Assembly (NCBI GenBank): GCA_020638395.1
Contig: JACKIP010000001.1
Location: 62,001 to 126,000 of the forward strand
From: Rhodospirillales bacterium
Lineage (GTDB): Bacteria > Pseudomonadota > Alphaproteobacteria > Micavibrionales > Micavibrionaceae
DNA: 64,000 bases
Reading direction: 5' to 3'
This document shows, one piece after another, positions 16,192 through 24,541 of the stretch (position 1 is its first letter; every line of letters starts with the position of its first letter). Both the position numbers and the translations under genes were made by a program. The notes beneath the pieces are model-generated. The model worked only from the letters and a program-made list of their open reading frames with translations, searched no databases and had not been told where the DNA came from.

Positions 16192-16791
16192 ATGGGAACA
16201 AGATTAGCACCAGAGGCAAGAGAGGCAAGAAGCCCTTTTATGGCCGAGGCCGCGTTCAGACCACATGTAACGGCAGGAGAGCAGGGGCTCATGATATCAC
16301 TCTCAGCGGACAGCAATGCAGGATCCTTCACAGGACAAAAGCAGGCTATTCGCGAACAAAAACAGAAAGAGGAGGGGCGCCCAACAAGAGGCGCTCGCAT
16401 CTTGCAGGCTCTGGCAATCGGGACCGTGGCGGCGGATGTTTGGCAACCCATCAAAGAGGTTGTTGAATGGAACTTTGATACCCCGAAACAAGTAGCGCCA
16501 ACAACCTTTCTGGACGGACATGGCAGTTTTGCTGCGGCACTTGATGCGCAAGCTCTGCTGGATGATCCGCTCGCTCCGCCTCATGGAACGCTGGTCGGGT
16601 TTGATGAAACAGCACCTGCTATTGGTAGTTTTAACGCCGTCGCCGCCGGAGACCCTCTCGACGCGCTGGTCGTTGCCGCACCCGAACCAACACCGACCTT
16701 CTATAATGACGATCCTGAGCTTGCATATGATAACATGGAGCTTGGACCAATGACGATGGCGGGACCGTCCTTCTCTGCGATGATGCATTAA
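16192..16791 (+). CDS. unknown protein, acidic, Ala/Pro-rich C-terminal half
   Basis: 199 residues from ATG 16192 (aaggg is 7 bases upstream; another in-frame ATG is 6 bases earlier but too close to it). The N-terminal third is charged (APEAREARSPFM; KQAIREQKQKEEGRPTRGAR), residues about 70-90 hold a short hydrophobic helix (ILQALAIGTVAADVW), and the C-terminal half is acidic and Ala/Pro-rich, ending GPSFSAMMH. No signal peptide or family is apparent. It has its own promoter-like region and a strong terminator, so it is a single-gene unit. Confidence 0.6.
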   Translation: MGTRLAPEAREARSPFMAEAAFRPHVTAGEQGLMISLSADSNAGSFTGQKQAIREQKQKEEGRPTRGARILQALAIGTVAADVWQPIKEVVEWNFDTPKQVAPTTFLDGHGSFAAALDAQALLDDPLAPPHGTLVGFDETAPAIGSFNAVAAGDPLDALVVAAPEPTPTFYNDDPELAYDNMELGPMTMAGPSFSAMMH

Positions 16792-16811
16792 CTGAAGAAA
16801 GTTTCCTGAAA

Positions 16812-16837
16812 AACCTGCCGTCGGGCAGGTTTTTTTA
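16812..16837 (+). terminator. rho-independent terminator
   Basis: aacctgcc-gtc-gggcaggtt followed by seven Ts, about 20 bases after the stop of the unknown gene at 16192-16791. Confidence 0.9.
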
Positions 16838-16852
16838 TGCAGACTTGGTACA

Positions 16853-17014
16853 TATAGTAATTCTGTTTAAAAATAAGGCATTCGTCATTCCCCGGATTTT
16901 CGCAGAAAATCCTAGGGGAATCCATAAATACACATAAACATCAATGGATTGCCTTAGAATTTTCTCTGAAAATTCAGGCAATGACGGTGTTGCAAGATGT
17001 CTTAAAATACTATA
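16853..17014. repeat. family-1 miniature element (TATAGT ends), full copy
   Basis: About 162 bp starting tatagtaattctgtttaaaa and ending in actata. It contains two internal palindromes, one around cctaggggaatcc with flanking attccccggatttt, and one around tgccttagaattttctctga. Full copies in either orientation lie at 25517, 32214 and 43256. This copy lies in the opposite orientation to those three and has a shortened far end. It sits 15 bases after a terminator. Confidence 0.85.
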
Positions 17015-17257
17015 AATAGAGGCCCTTGCCCTCACCCCCCTTTCTTTCTCGTTATCACACGCACGGAGCCGTGTAATGACGCGGCTCAGGCGTTACTCTG
17101 TCTATATTAACGCCCCAACGCTTTTTTATGCAGACTTTTCAAGAATTTCCTTGCAACCCCGGCGGTTTTTCCCTATAACCCCTAGCATGTGGAAGATTGC
17201 GGGCAAAAGACCTGTCCGGTCGCACCACAAAACTCTTAACCTTTTAAGGAGTCAAGC

Positions 17258-17695
17258 ATGGCAAAGAAAAAGAAAATTGCCGGGTTTATTAACCTGATTA
17301 TCCCGGCAGGTAAAGCAAACCCTTCGCCACCTGTTGGTCCGGCCCTCGGTCAGCATGGCGTCAATATCATGGAATTCTGTAAGGCTTTCAACGCCAAGAC
17401 AGAAGATAAAGCAGGAATGCCAACTCCGGTTGTCATTACCGTTTACGAAGACCGGTCTTTCAGCTTTATTACGAAAACACCTCCGGCCAGCTACCTGATT
17501 ACACAGGAAGCCAAAATCAAGAAAGGGGCGACTGCGCCCAACCGCGACCCGGCTGTTGCACAAATTCGTTCCAGCCAGATCAAAAAAATTGCGGAACTCA
17601 AGATGCCTGATCTGAATGCTAATGACATTAACGCTGCGATGAAAATCATCGCCGGTACTGCGCATTCTATGGGCGTAGAAGTTGTGGAGGATTAA
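17258..17695 (+). CDS. rplK: 50S ribosomal protein L11
   Basis: 145 residues. The N-terminal domain has AGKANPSPPVGPALGQHGVN, where the family's proline switch binds 23S rRNA near the GTPase centre; the C-terminal domain has KKGATAPNRDPAVAQI and ends GTAHSMGVEVVED. Strong RBS aaggag before ATG 17258. It is normally preceded by secE-nusG; here a miniature element and repeat debris precede it. Confidence 0.97.
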   Translation: MAKKKKIAGFINLIIPAGKANPSPPVGPALGQHGVNIMEFCKAFNAKTEDKAGMPTPVVITVYEDRSFSFITKTPPASYLITQEAKIKKGATAPNRDPAVAQIRSSQIKKIAELKMPDLNANDINAAMKIIAGTAHSMGVEVVED

Positions 17696-17698
17696 GAG

Positions 17699-18415
17699 AT
17701 GGCAAAAATCGGAAAAAAAATGAAGGCCTCTCTGGCACTGGTCAACCGCTCACAGTTTTATGATGTTACAGAAGCCGTTAAAATTCTGAAACAGGCTGCT
17801 GGCGCTCGTAAATTCGACGAAAGCATTGAAATTTCAATGAATTTGGGAATTGATCCGCGTCACTCTGACCAGATCGTACGCGGCGTAACCAGCCTGCCTC
17901 ACGGAACCGGTAAAACAGTACGTGTGGCCGTCTTTGCAAAAGATGACAAAGCCGAGGAAGCTAAAAAAGCCGGAGCTGACATTGTCGGAGCGGAAGATCT
18001 CGTTGAGAAAATCCAGAACGGCGAAATTAACTTCGACCGCGCGATTGCGTCTCCGGACATGATGGCGCTGGTGGGACGTGTTGCAAAAATTCTGGGCCCG
18101 AAAGGCCTGATGCCAAACCCAAAACTGGGAACCGTCACACCAAACATCAAGGCTGCTGTTGAATCAGCAAAAGCCGGTGCATTGGAATTCCGGGCAGAAA
18201 AAAGCGGAATCGTTCAGGCCGGCGTTGGCAAAGCATCTTTCGACGAGAAAAAACTGGTCGAAAATATCAAAGCGTTTGTCGAAGCGATCCAGAAAGCCAG
18301 ACCAAGTGGTGCGAAAGGAAACTATATGAAAAAAGTTTCCCTGTCTTCCACCATGGGTCCTGGTATTAAACTGGATATCGCGTCTCTGGCGAACGAGGAC
18401 AGCAAAGCCGCGTAA
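17699..18415 (+). CDS. rplA: 50S ribosomal protein L1
   Basis: 238 residues, 3 bases after rplK. It carries FDESIEISMNLGIDPRHSDQ, GTGKTVRVAVFAK, SPDMMALVGRVAKILGPKGL, MPNPKLGTVT, and the C-terminal STMGPGIKLDIASL. It forms the L1 stalk and in many bacteria represses its own operon. The usual downstream rplJ-rplL-rpoB genes are absent; a hairpin and repeats follow. Confidence 0.97.
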   Translation: MAKIGKKMKASLALVNRSQFYDVTEAVKILKQAAGARKFDESIEISMNLGIDPRHSDQIVRGVTSLPHGTGKTVRVAVFAKDDKAEEAKKAGADIVGAEDLVEKIQNGEINFDRAIASPDMMALVGRVAKILGPKGLMPNPKLGTVTPNIKAAVESAKAGALEFRAEKSGIVQAGVGKASFDEKKLVENIKAFVEAIQKARPSGAKGNYMKKVSLSSTMGPGIKLDIASLANEDSKAA

Positions 18416-18450
18416 TTTCGGTATGACTATCTGAGAATAAGATCCCCATC

Positions 18451-18490
18451 ATTCCCCGGATTTGCCCCGCAAATCCGGGGAATTTTCTTT
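18451..18490 (+). terminator. hairpin after rplA, repeat-derived
   Basis: attccccggatttgc-ccc-gcaaatccggggaat is a 15-bp perfect stem followed by tttcttt. The arms are the same palindrome that occurs inside the family-1 elements, so a piece of repeat appears to serve as the rplKA terminator. Confidence 0.65.
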
Positions 18491-18586
18491 GCTCTAGGTA
18501 AGAATGGTACGTCCGTCATCACACAGCTTTGTCCGTGTAATGATGATGAAAAAAACTTTGTTTTCCTTTGTGGTCAAATCTTTTTA

Positions 18587-18636
18587 TGCACGAAGTTACG
18601 AAGAAACGAAGTATTTTTCGCTCTTTTCACTGCGTG
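18587..18636. repeat. cgaag-type hairpin repeat, decayed copy
   Basis: cacgaagttacgaagaaacg followed by aagtatttttc and a degenerate right arm ctcttttcactgcgtg. Preceded by the ctttgtggtcaaatc module. Lies between rplA and the UDG-like gene. Confidence 0.55.
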
Positions 18637-18646
18637 TCATTCCGCC

Positions 18647-19303
18647 TCAGGGCCGCTTTTGAAGCAGTGCGCAGACCCCTTCCCGGAATTTTGTTGCTCC
18701 ACCATAGGCGGGGTGACGTATTTTTGTATGTGGCTTTCCCAGCACGTTCAGGCTGTCAGCCGCGGTATTCCCCAGAGCCGCAACCGGCACATGATCTTCG
18801 TATAACGCCAGAAACTCTTTCAAATAGCGCAGCCCGGCCTCTTTCTCTGCCCTGATGGGAGTGCGATTGGAATGGATGATCCCCGGCTTCATCGGATGCC
18901 AGGGAAAAGCATTGAATAACACCGCGTGTTCCGCAACCCCCAGATCTTGCAAAATGCCCCAAACAATAGTAGCAGATGGCTCTGACCATGGCCGAGGCCG
19001 CGTGGTAATCCGCCGGGACAATTTCGGAACCCGCGGCAGACCGGTTTCCATCAATAATCGCTCCGAAGTGAAGGCCATGCCAGAGTACCGGCATCCCTGA
19101 TATCCGGGGGCTTCCCCCAAAAGAATGATCGATGGCTGCGGGCAGCGCAAATGAGAGTCCAGCCGCTGCCGCCGATCCTGCATCCCCGTTTCCGGAAACA
19201 CCTCCGACTCGCAGATCTCCCCCCATGGATTAAACACATCCGGAGATCTGGCCCCGATCAGAGACTCAACAAATACAGCGACAGCGTCAGATTGAACAGG
19301 CAT
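18647..19303 (-). CDS. uracil-DNA glycosylase superfamily protein
   Basis: A 218-residue UDG-fold protein. IILLGEAPGYQGCRYSG contains the catalytic-loop motif GEAPG, FTSERLLMETG the following helix, VLFNAFPWHP the pyrimidine-pocket region, VAALGNTAADSL the next strand, and RHPAYGG the C-terminal His motif. I do not see the four Fe-S cysteines of UDG families 4 and 5 in the expected order, so the exact family is uncertain. It likely excises damaged or deaminated bases. Transcribed alone, leftward, with family-1 repeat core upstream. Confidence 0.72.
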   Translation of the reverse strand: MPVQSDAVAVFVESLIGARSPDVFNPWGEICESEVFPETGMQDRRQRLDSHLRCPQPSIILLGEAPGYQGCRYSGMAFTSERLLMETGLPRVPKLSRRITTRPRPWSEPSATIVWGILQDLGVAEHAVLFNAFPWHPMKPGIIHSNRTPIRAEKEAGLRYLKEFLALYEDHVPVAALGNTAADSLNVLGKPHTKIRHPAYGGATKFREGVCALLQKRP

Positions 19304-19360
19304 AGGTTTCCTTATTTATGGTCATCTGAACCCACAAGGGGAAAAGGAAGTTTTTCTGAA

Positions 19361-19455
19361 TCGTCATTGCCTGAATTTTCGAAGAAAATTCTAAGGCAAT
19401 CCATAACATATAAGTAGATTCCCCTAGGATTTGCAAGCAAATCCGGGGAATGACG
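19361..19455. repeat. family-1 element core without TATAGT ends
   Basis: cgtcattgcctgaattttcg to aaatccggggaatgacgg: both internal palindromes of the family-1 element are present, but the terminal inverted repeats are missing. It fills the gap between the start of the UDG-like gene and the end of trhO. Confidence 0.75.
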
Positions 19456-19461
19456 GAGTGC

Positions 19462-20334
19462 CTACCCCGCCAACTGTTTCTGCCGATGACGCAGCATCCG
19501 CACCCGGTCCGGGGTCAGGCTGGTGATACAGTGCGGACAGGATACGCCGGGTTCATAGGCATTGGATTTCAGATCTTCAGGGTTAAGCGGCATCCGGCAT
19601 CCGAAACACAGCTTATGCGCACCTTCTTCCAATCCATGACCAACCGCAACGCGTTTGTCGAACACAAAGCATTCGCCTTTCCATTTAGAGGTCTCCGCCG
19701 GGATGGTCTCCAGATATTTTAGAATACCGCCCTTCAGGTGATAAACTTCCTCAAACCCTTTGGCGAGCATATAGGAAGAGGCCTTTTCGCAGCGGATACC
19801 CCCGGTACAATACATCGCAACTTTCTTAACCCGGGCAGGATCAAGGTTTTCTTCCACATAGTCGGCAAATTCAGTGAATGTCTCCGTCTGAGGATCAATG
19901 GCTCCGTCAAAGATACCGACACGGGTTTCATAGGTATTGCGGGTATCGATCAGAATAATATCGTCCTGCGCAATCAGATCATTCCATTCTTCCGGCTCGA
20001 CATAAATTCCGACTTTTTTGGTCGGGTCTGCCTCTGGCTGGCGCAGGGTCACAATCTCTTTCTTCAACCGCACTTTGAAGCGGGTAAACGGATTTTCCGA
20101 AGCCCAGGAATACTTTAACTCTCCCTGATGAACGCCCAGCTTCTCCTCCAGAAAAGAAATAACCGGCTCCAGCTGGCCCTCCGGCGCGGCAATCGTGCCG
20201 TTAATTCCTTCTGGTGCAAGAAGGAGCGTTCCGCTGGTTCCAAAAGGCATGGCAAAATCCTTGATCTCCTTCTGCAATTTGGGCAGATCGGTCAGGGACA
20301 CAAAGCGGTATAAAGCACAAACATCATATTTCAT
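19462..20334 (-). CDS. trhO: tRNA uridine(34) hydroxylase (rhodanese-like)
   Basis: A 290-residue TrhO/YceA protein, which makes 5-hydroxyuridine at tRNA position 34 with oxygen. An N-terminal acylphosphatase-like domain (LLLAPEGINGTIA, SWASENPFTRFKVRLKKEIV) precedes a rhodanese domain with LIDTRNTYETRVGIFDGAID and the active-site Cys in AMYCTGGIRCEKASSYM. A short Cys-rich tail follows (CFGCRMPLNPED, CPHCI), as in longer family members. Single gene, leftward. Confidence 0.93.
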   Translation of the reverse strand: MKYDVCALYRFVSLTDLPKLQKEIKDFAMPFGTSGTLLLAPEGINGTIAAPEGQLEPVISFLEEKLGVHQGELKYSWASENPFTRFKVRLKKEIVTLRQPEADPTKKVGIYVEPEEWNDLIAQDDIILIDTRNTYETRVGIFDGAIDPQTETFTEFADYVEENLDPARVKKVAMYCTGGIRCEKASSYMLAKGFEEVYHLKGGILKYLETIPAETSKWKGECFVFDKRVAVGHGLEEGAHKLCFGCRMPLNPEDLKSNAYEPGVSCPHCITSLTPDRVRMLRHRQKQLAG

Positions 20335-20367
20335 GGAGCTATATTAAGCATAAATGCCGGTTCTTTA

Positions 20368-21255
20368 TCAAGACAGAGTTTCAATCAGACAGGTAATGTC
20401 TTCTGCCAAGGGGTGTTGTTTGCGCCAAATGACGCCAATTTCCCGGAACGGCGCGGGGCTTTGAAAGGAAAAAAGACGGATATCGTCCGGCACCCCGCCG
20501 CGGACGACTACCATATCCGGCAGCAAGGTTGCCCCGTATCCCTGCCGCACCAGCTCTATCAGGGTTAGCAGACTGGTAATCTGGAAAGTCTGTACCGCCG
20601 CACGGGGGCCGAGTTTACAAAATTCCAGCACGTGATCGCGCAGGCAGTGCCCGTCTTCCAGCACCAGCAAATCTGTCCGCTCCAGAATCGATAAAGGGAG
20701 CGGTTCTTTCCATTTCTCCCCGGCCTTCTGCGCCGCGCAGGCCAGCACGAAAGGATCGCGAAAGAGCACTCGCCGCTCAAAAGCTGCGGTCGGATAGGGA
20801 AACGCAATGACCGCCGCGTCAATCTGCCCGGTTTCCAGCTTTTGCAACAGAATGTGGGTCATATTCTCTGACAGGCGCAGCTCCAGATCCGGGAAACTGC
20901 TTTTGATGGTCTGTAGCGCCGATGGCAACCAATAGGGGGCAATTGTTGGAATGATCCCCAGCCTTAACGGCCCGGACATCGGTCGCGCCGCACGCTTGGC
21001 CAGTTGCACAAGCTGTGCGGCCTCCTGCAACACTTTTTCACTCTGTTTTAAAATTTCCTGGCCAAAAGGAGTTAGGCGCACAACGCGGCTGGAACGCTCC
21101 GCCACCGGCTGCCCCAGCAGGACCTCCAGCTCTTTGATGCCGCTACTGAGGGTTGATTGCGTAACAAAACACGCCGCCGCGGCCCGACTGAAAGACTTAT
21201 AGTGCGCCAAGGCCGAAAGATATTGCAGGTAACGAAGAGAAGGAAGATTGGTCAT
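20368..21255 (-). CDS. oxyR: hydrogen-peroxide sensor OxyR (LysR family)
   Basis: A 295-residue LysR-type regulator. The winged HTH is at residues 5-64 (FSRAAAACFVTQSTLSSGIK). The effector domain holds the two redox cysteines in EDGHCLRDHVLEFC, spaced as in E. coli OxyR (GHCLRDQ...FC), so it should form the peroxide-induced disulfide. It is divergent from ahpC-ahpD across 212 bases, the typical position for a regulator of those genes. Confidence 0.94.
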   Translation of the reverse strand: MTNLPSLRYLQYLSALAHYKSFSRAAAACFVTQSTLSSGIKELEVLLGQPVAERSSRVVRLTPFGQEILKQSEKVLQEAAQLVQLAKRAARPMSGPLRLGIIPTIAPYWLPSALQTIKSSFPDLELRLSENMTHILLQKLETGQIDAAVIAFPYPTAAFERRVLFRDPFVLACAAQKAGEKWKEPLPLSILERTDLLVLEDGHCLRDHVLEFCKLGPRAAVQTFQITSLLTLIELVRQGYGATLLPDMVVVRGGVPDDIRLFSFQSPAPFREIGVIWRKQHPLAEDITCLIETLS

Positions 21256-21467
21256 GATATAAGCTATTGCATTTGGTTTAGCAGTCTGCTGAAGCGATCC
21301 GGCATATTATAAGTTAGTCGTATTATTAACTATGACTATAGTATAAAAGACAACCAATCGAAAAAACAAATAAATAAAAGAGAAAATTTTCATTGGCTTT
21401 TAGGGGGTGAAATAGAATATCACTGTAGACGTAAAAGTTATCAACCTCAAATGACAGGAGCAAAATT
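21256..21467. promoter_or_regulatory. oxyR-ahpC divergent control region
   Basis: AT-rich intergenic region with the dyad-like stretch ttagtcgtattattaactat at about 21315, which has the TAGT...ACTA halves expected of an OxyR site, followed by gactatagtataaaa, a plausible -10 region for ahpC. aggag sits 10 bases before the ahpC start. OxyR binding is inference from gene order and these short matches. Confidence 0.5.
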
Positions 21468-22055
21468 ATGCTGACAATTGGAGATCAAATCCCGGAATTT
21501 TCCGTTATGGGCGTCAAACCGAAATTCATGGCGCATGAAGAAAATGGCGAGAGTGCCTTTGAAGAAATCACACAGGATAGTTTCGAAGGAAAGTGGAAAG
21601 TTATTTATTTCTATCCAAAAGATTTCACTTTCGTTTGCCCGACCGAGATCGTTGAATTTGCCAAACTGAATGACGAGTTCATGGACCGTGACTGTATCGT
21701 CATGGGCGGCAGCACAGACAATGAGTTCTGCAAACTGGCCTGGCGCCGTGAGCACCCGGATCTGGCACAACTGAACCAGTACTCTTTTGCCGATACAAAC
21801 GGGTCCCTGATCGACTCTCTTGGCATTCGCGACTATGAGGCCGGTGTTGCTTACCGGGCAACCTTTATTGTCGATCCTCATAACGTGATCCAGCACGTCT
21901 CTGTCAATAACCTGAATGTGGGCCGCAATCCGAAAGAAACCCTGCGTATTCTTGATGCGTTGCAAAGTGATGAATTGTGCCCTTGCAACCGTCCGGTTGG
22001 CGGCGAAACAATTGACACACACAAAATCGCCGATGACATGAAAAAAGCAGCCTGA
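21468..22055 (+). CDS. ahpC: alkyl hydroperoxide reductase AhpC (2-Cys peroxiredoxin)
   Basis: A 195-residue peroxiredoxin reducing H2O2 and organic peroxides. The peroxidatic Cys is in YPKDFTFVCPTEI and the resolving Cys in SDELCPCNRPVGGE. The latter motif (CPCNR) and the neighbouring ahpD show that this is the actinobacterial/alphaproteobacterial type, recycled by AhpD rather than AhpF. Confidence 0.95.
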   Translation: MLTIGDQIPEFSVMGVKPKFMAHEENGESAFEEITQDSFEGKWKVIYFYPKDFTFVCPTEIVEFAKLNDEFMDRDCIVMGGSTDNEFCKLAWRREHPDLAQLNQYSFADTNGSLIDSLGIRDYEAGVAYRATFIVDPHNVIQHVSVNNLNVGRNPKETLRILDALQSDELCPCNRPVGGETIDTHKIADDMKKAA

Positions 22056-22063
22056 TATCCCCT

Positions 22064-22101
22064 CAACAAGGGGGGGGAAGAACTACTCTCCCCCCTTGTT
22101 T
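22064..22101 (+). promoter_or_regulatory. strong stem-loop between ahpC and ahpD
   Basis: aacaagggggg pairs with ccccccttgtt, an 11-bp perfect stem with a loop of about 13 bases and no T-run after it. It may be a processing or attenuation element lowering ahpD expression relative to ahpC. Confidence 0.55.
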
Positions 22102-22150
22102 GCGGTTCTGCTTACCACTCCACCCTTTACACCCCCTCAAGGATACCTTC

Positions 22151-22678
22151 ATGACGATCGACACCCTGAAATCGGCACTGCCGGATTATGCCAAAGATAT
22201 CAAGCTTAACCTGTCCTCCCTTGCCGGAGAAGAAATTCTGACCGACCAGCAAAAGTGGGGAACATTCCTCGCCTCCGCATTGGCCACCCGCCAGAAAACC
22301 GTAATCGCCGCAATTGAAGAAGAGGCCGCCGATTACCTGTCCGCCGAAGCCCTGACCGCTGCCAAAGCCGCCCACGCAATTATGGCGATGAATAACGTTT
22401 ACTACCGTTTTGTCCACATTGCCTCAAATAAAGACTATCACACCATGCCGGCCAAGCTGCGGATGAATATTCTGGCCAATCCCGGAGTCGACAAGACCGA
22501 CTTCGAACTGTGGTCTTTGGCGGTGTCTGCGATCAATGGCTGTGGCATGTGCATTGACTCTCATGAAAAACAGGTCCTCAGTCACGGCCTGTCCAAAGAG
22601 CAAATTCACACCGCCGTGCGCATCGCGTCAACCCTCCACGCCGTAGCTGCGGTTCTGGACGGGGAAGACGCACAGTGA
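22151..22678 (+). CDS. ahpD: alkylhydroperoxidase AhpD
   Basis: A 175-residue AhpD-fold protein that recycles oxidised AhpC through its thiol pair. The active site is INGCGMCIDSHEKQVL (CxxC with the conserved His). MTIDTLKSALPDYAKDIKLN is the usual N-terminus, so ATG 22151 is preferred over an in-frame ATG 51 bases upstream. The gene follows ahpC after about 95 bases holding a large stem-loop. Confidence 0.95.
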   Translation: MTIDTLKSALPDYAKDIKLNLSSLAGEEILTDQQKWGTFLASALATRQKTVIAAIEEEAADYLSAEALTAAKAAHAIMAMNNVYYRFVHIASNKDYHTMPAKLRMNILANPGVDKTDFELWSLAVSAINGCGMCIDSHEKQVLSHGLSKEQIHTAVRIASTLHAVAAVLDGEDAQ

Positions 22679-23063
22679 TTTTTGGGACAACCTGTCAAGC
22701 CGTCCTCACACGGCCCCGTCTGTGTGATCCCTGTTGATTTTTAACCGCGAGAGGCGCAGGGCACGCAGAGAGTATTCCCCCCTTGGCGACCTTTGCGCCT
22801 TCATAGCGTTCTTTGCGTGAACGATGAAACGGTAGATTCTGAACCGCAAAGTAAAACAAAGTTCTCTTACCATACCTCAATTTCGTCATTACACGGCTTT
22901 CGAAGAAAGTCCGTGTAATCCATAGGTCGATAAATAGGGAATTACACGCATTTTTTCTGTATCCTTACGAACAGAAAAAAGCGTGCAGTGACGAAAAATT
23001 AAGTTTTGAGGGGTAGCGAATAGGAAAATATTGGTGTGCATTCGTGTTTATTCGTGGTGAAAA
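22679..23063. repeat. repeat-filled gap before the IS3 element
   Basis: About 385 bases without a gene. It contains a cgcgagaggcgcagggcacg module (about 22745), the complement of the actttgcggtt module (about 22842), and a full family-3 palindrome at 22875-23012. Confidence 0.7.
22875..23012. repeat. family-3 palindromic element, full copy
   Basis: About 138 bp. The left arm cctcaatttcgtcattacac and right arm gtgcagtgacgaaaaattaa plus gttttgagg are inverted copies of each other with a small insertion. In the centre attacacgcattttttctgt is followed by acagaaaaaagcgtgcagtg, a second inverted pair. Partial copies are at 13366 and 52470. Confidence 0.75.
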
Positions 23064-23134
23064 GGTAATCCCCCCATAAATTAAAGGTGTTTAGAAGTAG
23101 AAAATTCTCGTAAAGAAGGAAGAGGAGAATATCT

Positions 23135-23401
23135 ATGAAGAAGAGCCGATTTAACGAACATCAGATTATGCAGATATTAAAGCAGGCGGAGGGAGGAATC
23201 CCTGTGCCTGAGCTGTGCCGTCAGCACGGGATGAGCAGCGCCAGTTTTTACAAGTGGCGCGCCAAGTATGGCGGGATGGATGCATCAATGATTGCAGAGA
23301 TGAAAGCCTTGATCGAAGAGAACAAACGGCTGAAGCGGATGTATGCGGACAGCCAGATGGAGTGCGAGATCATCAAGGAGGCCATGACAAAAAAGTGGTA
23401 A
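23135..23401 (+). CDS. IS3-family transposase OrfA
   Basis: 88 residues: an HTH domain (FNEHQIMQILKQAEGGIPVP; MSSASFYKWRAKYGG) followed by a leucine-zipper-like helix (EMKALIEENKRLKRMYADSQ). It binds the element ends and forms OrfAB by frameshifting. Near its end, a slippery heptamer A AAA AAG at 23389-23395 is in the right phase for a -1 shift into orfB. RBS gaggaga precedes ATG 23135. Confidence 0.92.
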   Translation: MKKSRFNEHQIMQILKQAEGGIPVPELCRQHGMSSASFYKWRAKYGGMDASMIAEMKALIEENKRLKRMYADSQMECEIIKEAMTKKW

Positions 23402-24264
23402 AGCCTGCTTGCCGAAAGGCGATGGCCGAGTGGGCTGTAAATAATCGACATGCGAGCGTACGGATGGCTTGCAAGGCCTTCGGGGTGAGCCAGACGTGCT
23501 ATCGGTATCAACCGACCCGCAATGACGAGAACGTCAAGGTTGCGGAGTGGCTACTTCGTCTGACGGATAATCACAAGCGATGGGGATTTGGTTTATGCTT
23601 TTTATATTTGCGGAATGTGAAGGGGTTTGTCTGGAACCACAAACGGGTGTACCGCATTTACCGTGAGTTAGAGTTAAACCTGCGGATCAAGCCACGGCGG
23701 CGATTGGTGAGGGCACGGCCAGAGGCCTTGGCTGTCCCTGATACCCCGAACGCGATGTGGTCGATGGACTTTATGGCGGATCAGTTGAGCGGAGGACGAT
23801 ATTTTAGAACCTTTAATGTTCTTGATGATTTTAACCGTGAGGGACTTGGGATAGAGGTTGATTTATCCTTGCCTGCTGAACGTGTGGTCAGGGCTTTGGA
23901 GCAGATCATCGAATGGCGCGGCAAACCCCGCTCTTTGCGCTGCGACAACGGCCCTGAGTATATCAGTGAAAAATTGCGGCAATGGGCCAAAGACCAAGAA
24001 ATTACCCTGTCTTATATCCAGCCAGGCAACCCACAACAGAACGCCTATGTTGAGAGGTACAACCGCACTGTGCGCCATGAGTGGCTGGAAATGAATGAGT
24101 TTAATACGATCGAACAAGCCCAAGAGGAGGCAACCAGATGGCTATGGACTTACAATAATGAACGCCCTAATATGGGCATCGGCGGCATCACTCCAGCCAT
24201 GAAGCTGGCTCAATCCGCCAAAGGAAGTACATCAAACCAACTTTCTACTTCCAACCCCTGTTAA
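23389..24264 (+). CDS. IS3-family transposase OrfB (read by -1 frameshift)
   Basis: About 290 residues in the -1 frame relative to orfA, starting at the slippery heptamer; an internal ATG at 23422 also exists. It carries HTH_21 (ASVRMACKAFGVSQTCYRY) and an rve integrase core with the DDE triad: WSMDFMADQL, LRCDNGPEYIS, and NAYVERYNRTVRHEWL. The C-terminal WTYNNERPNMGIGGITPAM is typical. No stop interrupts it, so the element may be mobile. Confidence 0.92.
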   Translation, partial: KKVVKPACRKAMAEWAVNNRHASVRMACKAFGVSQTCYRYQPTRNDENVKVAEWLLRLTDNHKRWGFGLCFLYLRNVKGFVWNHKRVYRIYRELELNLRIKPRRRLVRARPEALAVPDTPNAMWSMDFMADQLSGGRYFRTFNVLDDFNREGLGIEVDLSLPAERVVRALEQIIEWRGKPRSLRCDNGPEYISEKLRQWAKDQEITLSYIQPGNPQQNAYVERYNRTVRHEWLEMNEFNTIEQAQEEATRWLWTYNNERPNMGIGGITPAMKLAQSAKGSTSNQLSTSNPC

Positions 24265-24284
24265 TTTAGGGGGGATTACCAAAA

Positions 24285-24422
24285 TATAGAAGCCTCCACA
24301 AAAGCCCCGACTCGTTATCCTGAGCCGCAGGAGAAGGATCTTAACCCGTTGAAAAAAATATTCTTCGCTGCGCTCAGAATGACGGTTTTGTGAAAATACA
24401 ATCTTTTGCAGAGACTTCTATA
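24285..24422. repeat. family-2 miniature element (TATAGAAG ends)
   Basis: About 138 bp bounded by tatagaagcctccacaaaag and, inverted, tatagaagtctctgcaaaag. The interior has an imperfect dyad of cctgagccgcaggagaagga against ttcttcgctgcgctcagaat. It starts immediately after the IS3 element. A second copy lies at 41757-41889 and partial ones at 31160 and 52225. Confidence 0.8.
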
Positions 24423-24541
24423 AATACGCGGTGTGAAAAATCTATCCTTACCAGCCATGACAGGGACAATACAAAATGAGCAGATCATTTTTTGCAAAAA
24501 CTATTCAAATATACATATGATGACTTACAAGGAGTATGCAT

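Larger units (their letters stand above)
23064..24280 (+). mobile_element. IS3-family insertion sequence, apparently intact
   Basis: About 1217 bp. Ends are imperfect inverted repeats: ggtaatccccccataaatta at the left, and at the right the complement of a stretch beginning ggtaatcccccctaaattaa, both continuing to gaagtagaaa. Four As flank each side, compatible with a 3- or 4-bp target duplication. It holds overlapping orfA and orfB in the -1 arrangement of the family. The general length and ends suit the IS51/IS407-type groups; the exact group would need a database match. Confidence 0.9.
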
